Assembly: GCF_036227265.1 (NCBI RefSeq)
Contig: NZ_CP109446.1
Span: forward strand, 186,001-250,000
Direction: 5' to 3'
Source of the DNA: Streptomyces sp. NBC_01476
Lineage (GTDB): Bacteria; Actinomycetota; Actinomycetes; Streptomycetales; Streptomycetaceae
Length of the DNA stretch: 64,000 bases
Under the pieces are notes generated by a model that saw only the letters and a program-made list of their open reading frames with translations, had not been told where the DNA came from and did not search any database. Each line of letters starts with the position of its first letter. Positions within the stretch are counted from its first letter, which is position 1. Of the stretch, positions 62,846 through 64,000 are shown one piece after another. A program made the position numbers and the translations under genes.

Positions 62846-63925
62846 TTACAGGGTCGGCTGGATGACGACCTTGCCGGTGATTCCCCCGGACTCGGCGTGC
62901 CGCAGGGCGGCGGCCGCCTGGTCCAGCGGGAAGACCCGGTCGATCTGCGCGGTCAGGGCGCCCTGGGCGAGCAGAGCGAAGACCTGGCCGAGGTCGTCAC
63001 GGAGTTCGGCGCGGTAGCGGTCGGGCCGGCGGGACTTCCCGGCCCACAGATTGAAGAAGTAGGCGTGGCGGCCGTTGGGCAGGTAGTTCCACAGCATGAG
63101 GCGGGCCACCAGCTTGAGCACGGGAAGCGCCGCGTTGCCGGGGACGTCGCGGGTGGAGGCGCTGCCGTACGAGACCAGCGTGCCGCCGGGGGCGAGCATC
63201 CGCCAGGAGTCCTTGATGCCCGGGCCGCCCACGTGGTCGAAGACGGCGGCCACGCCGCCGGGGGCGAGCGCCCGCACCCTGGCGGGAACGTCGTCGTGGT
63301 AGTCGACCGGTTCCGCGCCGAGTTCCCGCAGCCGGTCGTGGCTGCGCGGCGACGCGGTGCCGATCACCCGGATGCCGGCGTGCACCGCGAGCTGGACCAG
63401 AGTGCTGCCGACGCCCCCGGCGGCGCCGAGGACGACGACGGTCTGCCCGGCGCGCACCTTCGCGGTGCGGTGCAGCATCCGCCAGGCCGTGACACCGTTG
63501 ACCACGACCGTCTCGGCGTCGGCGGCCGGCACCGCGTCGGGGACGGGCACCAGGTCGGCGGTGTCCAGCAGGACCCGGTCGGCCCAGCCGCCGGTCTTGG
63601 TCAGCGCGGCGACCCGCTGCCCGCTGCGGATCGCGCCGGCACCACCGGTGTTCCCGGCGGCTCCATCGGCCGCGGCGCCCGTGTTGTCCGCGGTGTCCGC
63701 GGCGGTCGCCTCGACCACGCCCACCAGGTCGTAGCCGGGGACGAACGGGAAGGCGGGCTGGTCGTAGTACTTGCCACGGCGCATCTGCTGCTCGGCGAAG
63801 GAGACGCCGGTGGCCTCCACCCGGACGACGGCCTGGCCGGGGCCGGGCTCGGGCAGGGAGCGGGTGCGCAGTTGCAGGGTCTCCGGCTCGCCGACGGCAG
63901 GCAGCACGATCTCGGTTGCTTCCAT
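62846..63925 (-). CDS. Zinc-independent MDR oxidoreductase (quinone oxidoreductase-like)
   Basis: 359 residues. The GroES-like N-domain starts LPAVGEPETLQLRTRSLPEPGPGQAVVRVEATGVSF, and a Rossmann domain follows with the NADPH motif VVVLGAAGGVGSTLVQLA. VFDHVGGPG and RVFPLDQAAAALRHAESGGITGKVVI complete the pattern. No zinc-binding Cys set is present, consistent with quinone/enone reductases. An Ala/Gly/Asp-rich insertion (about 78-105) is unusual. AAGGTGGAG precedes the ATG. A strong palindrome upstream implies repression by a regulator encoded beyond the right edge. Confidence 0.92.
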   Translation of the reverse strand: MEATEIVLPAVGEPETLQLRTRSLPEPGPGQAVVRVEATGVSFAEQQMRRGKYYDQPAFPFVPGYDLVGVVEATAADTADNTGAAADGAAGNTGGAGAIRSGQRVAALTKTGGWADRVLLDTADLVPVPDAVPAADAETVVVNGVTAWRMLHRTAKVRAGQTVVVLGAAGGVGSTLVQLAVHAGIRVIGTASPRSHDRLRELGAEPVDYHDDVPARVRALAPGGVAAVFDHVGGPGIKDSWRMLAPGGTLVSYGSASTRDVPGNAALPVLKLVARLMLWNYLPNGRHAYFFNLWAGKSRRPDRYRAELRDDLGQVFALLAQGALTAQIDRVFPLDQAAAALRHAESGGITGKVVIQPTL

Positions 63926-63950
63926 CACTCCACCTTCGCTAGTCCATCTT

Positions 63951-63977
63951 GCTTCAGTTATAGCATATAACAGAAGC
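63951..63977. promoter_or_regulatory. 27-bp palindromic operator upstream of the MDR gene
   Basis: GTTATA-GCA-TATAAC is a perfect 6-3-6 inverted repeat, extended to 12 bases per half with one mismatched position (GCTTCAGTTATA against the other half). It sits 26 bases before the oxidoreductase start, in AT-rich DNA. Length and symmetry fit a TetR, PadR or MarR-type dimer. The cognate gene is probably divergent and outside the window. Confidence 0.7.
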
Positions 63978-64000
63978 GATGGCATGGTCATTCCCCGGGT

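Overview
High-GC actinobacterial chromosome, almost certainly a Streptomyces or close relative. Evidence: codon third positions are nearly all G/C, many genes start with GTG, Tat-exported hydrolases and lipoproteins are present, ROK, MmyB-type XRE and TetR regulators are abundant, and Streptomyces-typical families appear (roadblock proteins, DUF3040-like, EI24, BrkB). No rRNA, tRNA, CRISPR array, phage or insertion sequence was recognised.

Region 1 (1-13,428) is a polysaccharide-utilisation locus. Leftward are a GH95-type alpha-L-fucosidase/galactosidase (cut by the window edge), a right-handed beta-helix enzyme and a ROK repressor. Rightward are a LacI-like sensor that lacks its DNA-binding domain, a sugar ABC transporter (lipoprotein plus two permeases) and a GH2 beta-mannosidase, the last three joined by ATGA overlaps. 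A shared AT-rich motif (CATAGATTAnTAAT) lies before the beta-helix gene and before the transporter operon and probably ties both arms to one regulator.

Region 2 (13,429-29,500) is ordinary accessory content: cupin, TetR plus SGNH esterase, NmrA-like reductase, GH25 lysozyme, Tat-exported GH71/99-like enzyme with a fascin domain, a divergent SDR/XRE pair that looks leaderless, a MarR/MFS drug-efflux pair, a phosphocholine-type phospholipase C, a DMT transporter and WrbA.

Region 3 (29,700-37,660) is a signalling or conflict neighbourhood: two overlapping MEDS-domain proteins (one with a STAS-like end, one with an anti-sigma-type ATPase end), a RecF/OLD-like ATPase, a 28-residue Cys-rich peptide, a Ser/Thr kinase, a YunG-like protein, and a protein fusing a trypsin-like protease to a P-loop NTPase.

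Region 4 (37,758-48,683): glgX carrying a central tract of foreign codon usage, a bacterial nitric oxide synthase, and a compact leftward operon matching the uncharacterised STM4011-STM4015 set (two radical SAM enzymes, a sulfatase-fold hydrolase, an ATP-grasp-like protein and a leucine-rich-repeat protein) plus an 89-residue protein. A DUF6745-like gene pair follows.

Region 5 (48,705-64,000): BrkB membrane proteins, a beta-lactamase-fold hydrolase, a truncated PLP-enzyme remnant, a metallophosphoesterase, a four-gene operon of three roadblock/LC7 proteins and one DUF4388-like protein without any GTPase, EI24 and DUF3040-like membrane proteins, VOC and GH16 proteins, an extra NAD kinase, and a quinone oxidoreductase behind a strong palindromic operator at the right edge.

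The least characterised candidates are the STM4011-4015-type operon, the protease-NTPase/MEDS neighbourhood and the GTPase-less roadblock operon. Functions are inferred from sequence motifs read by eye; no database search was possible.
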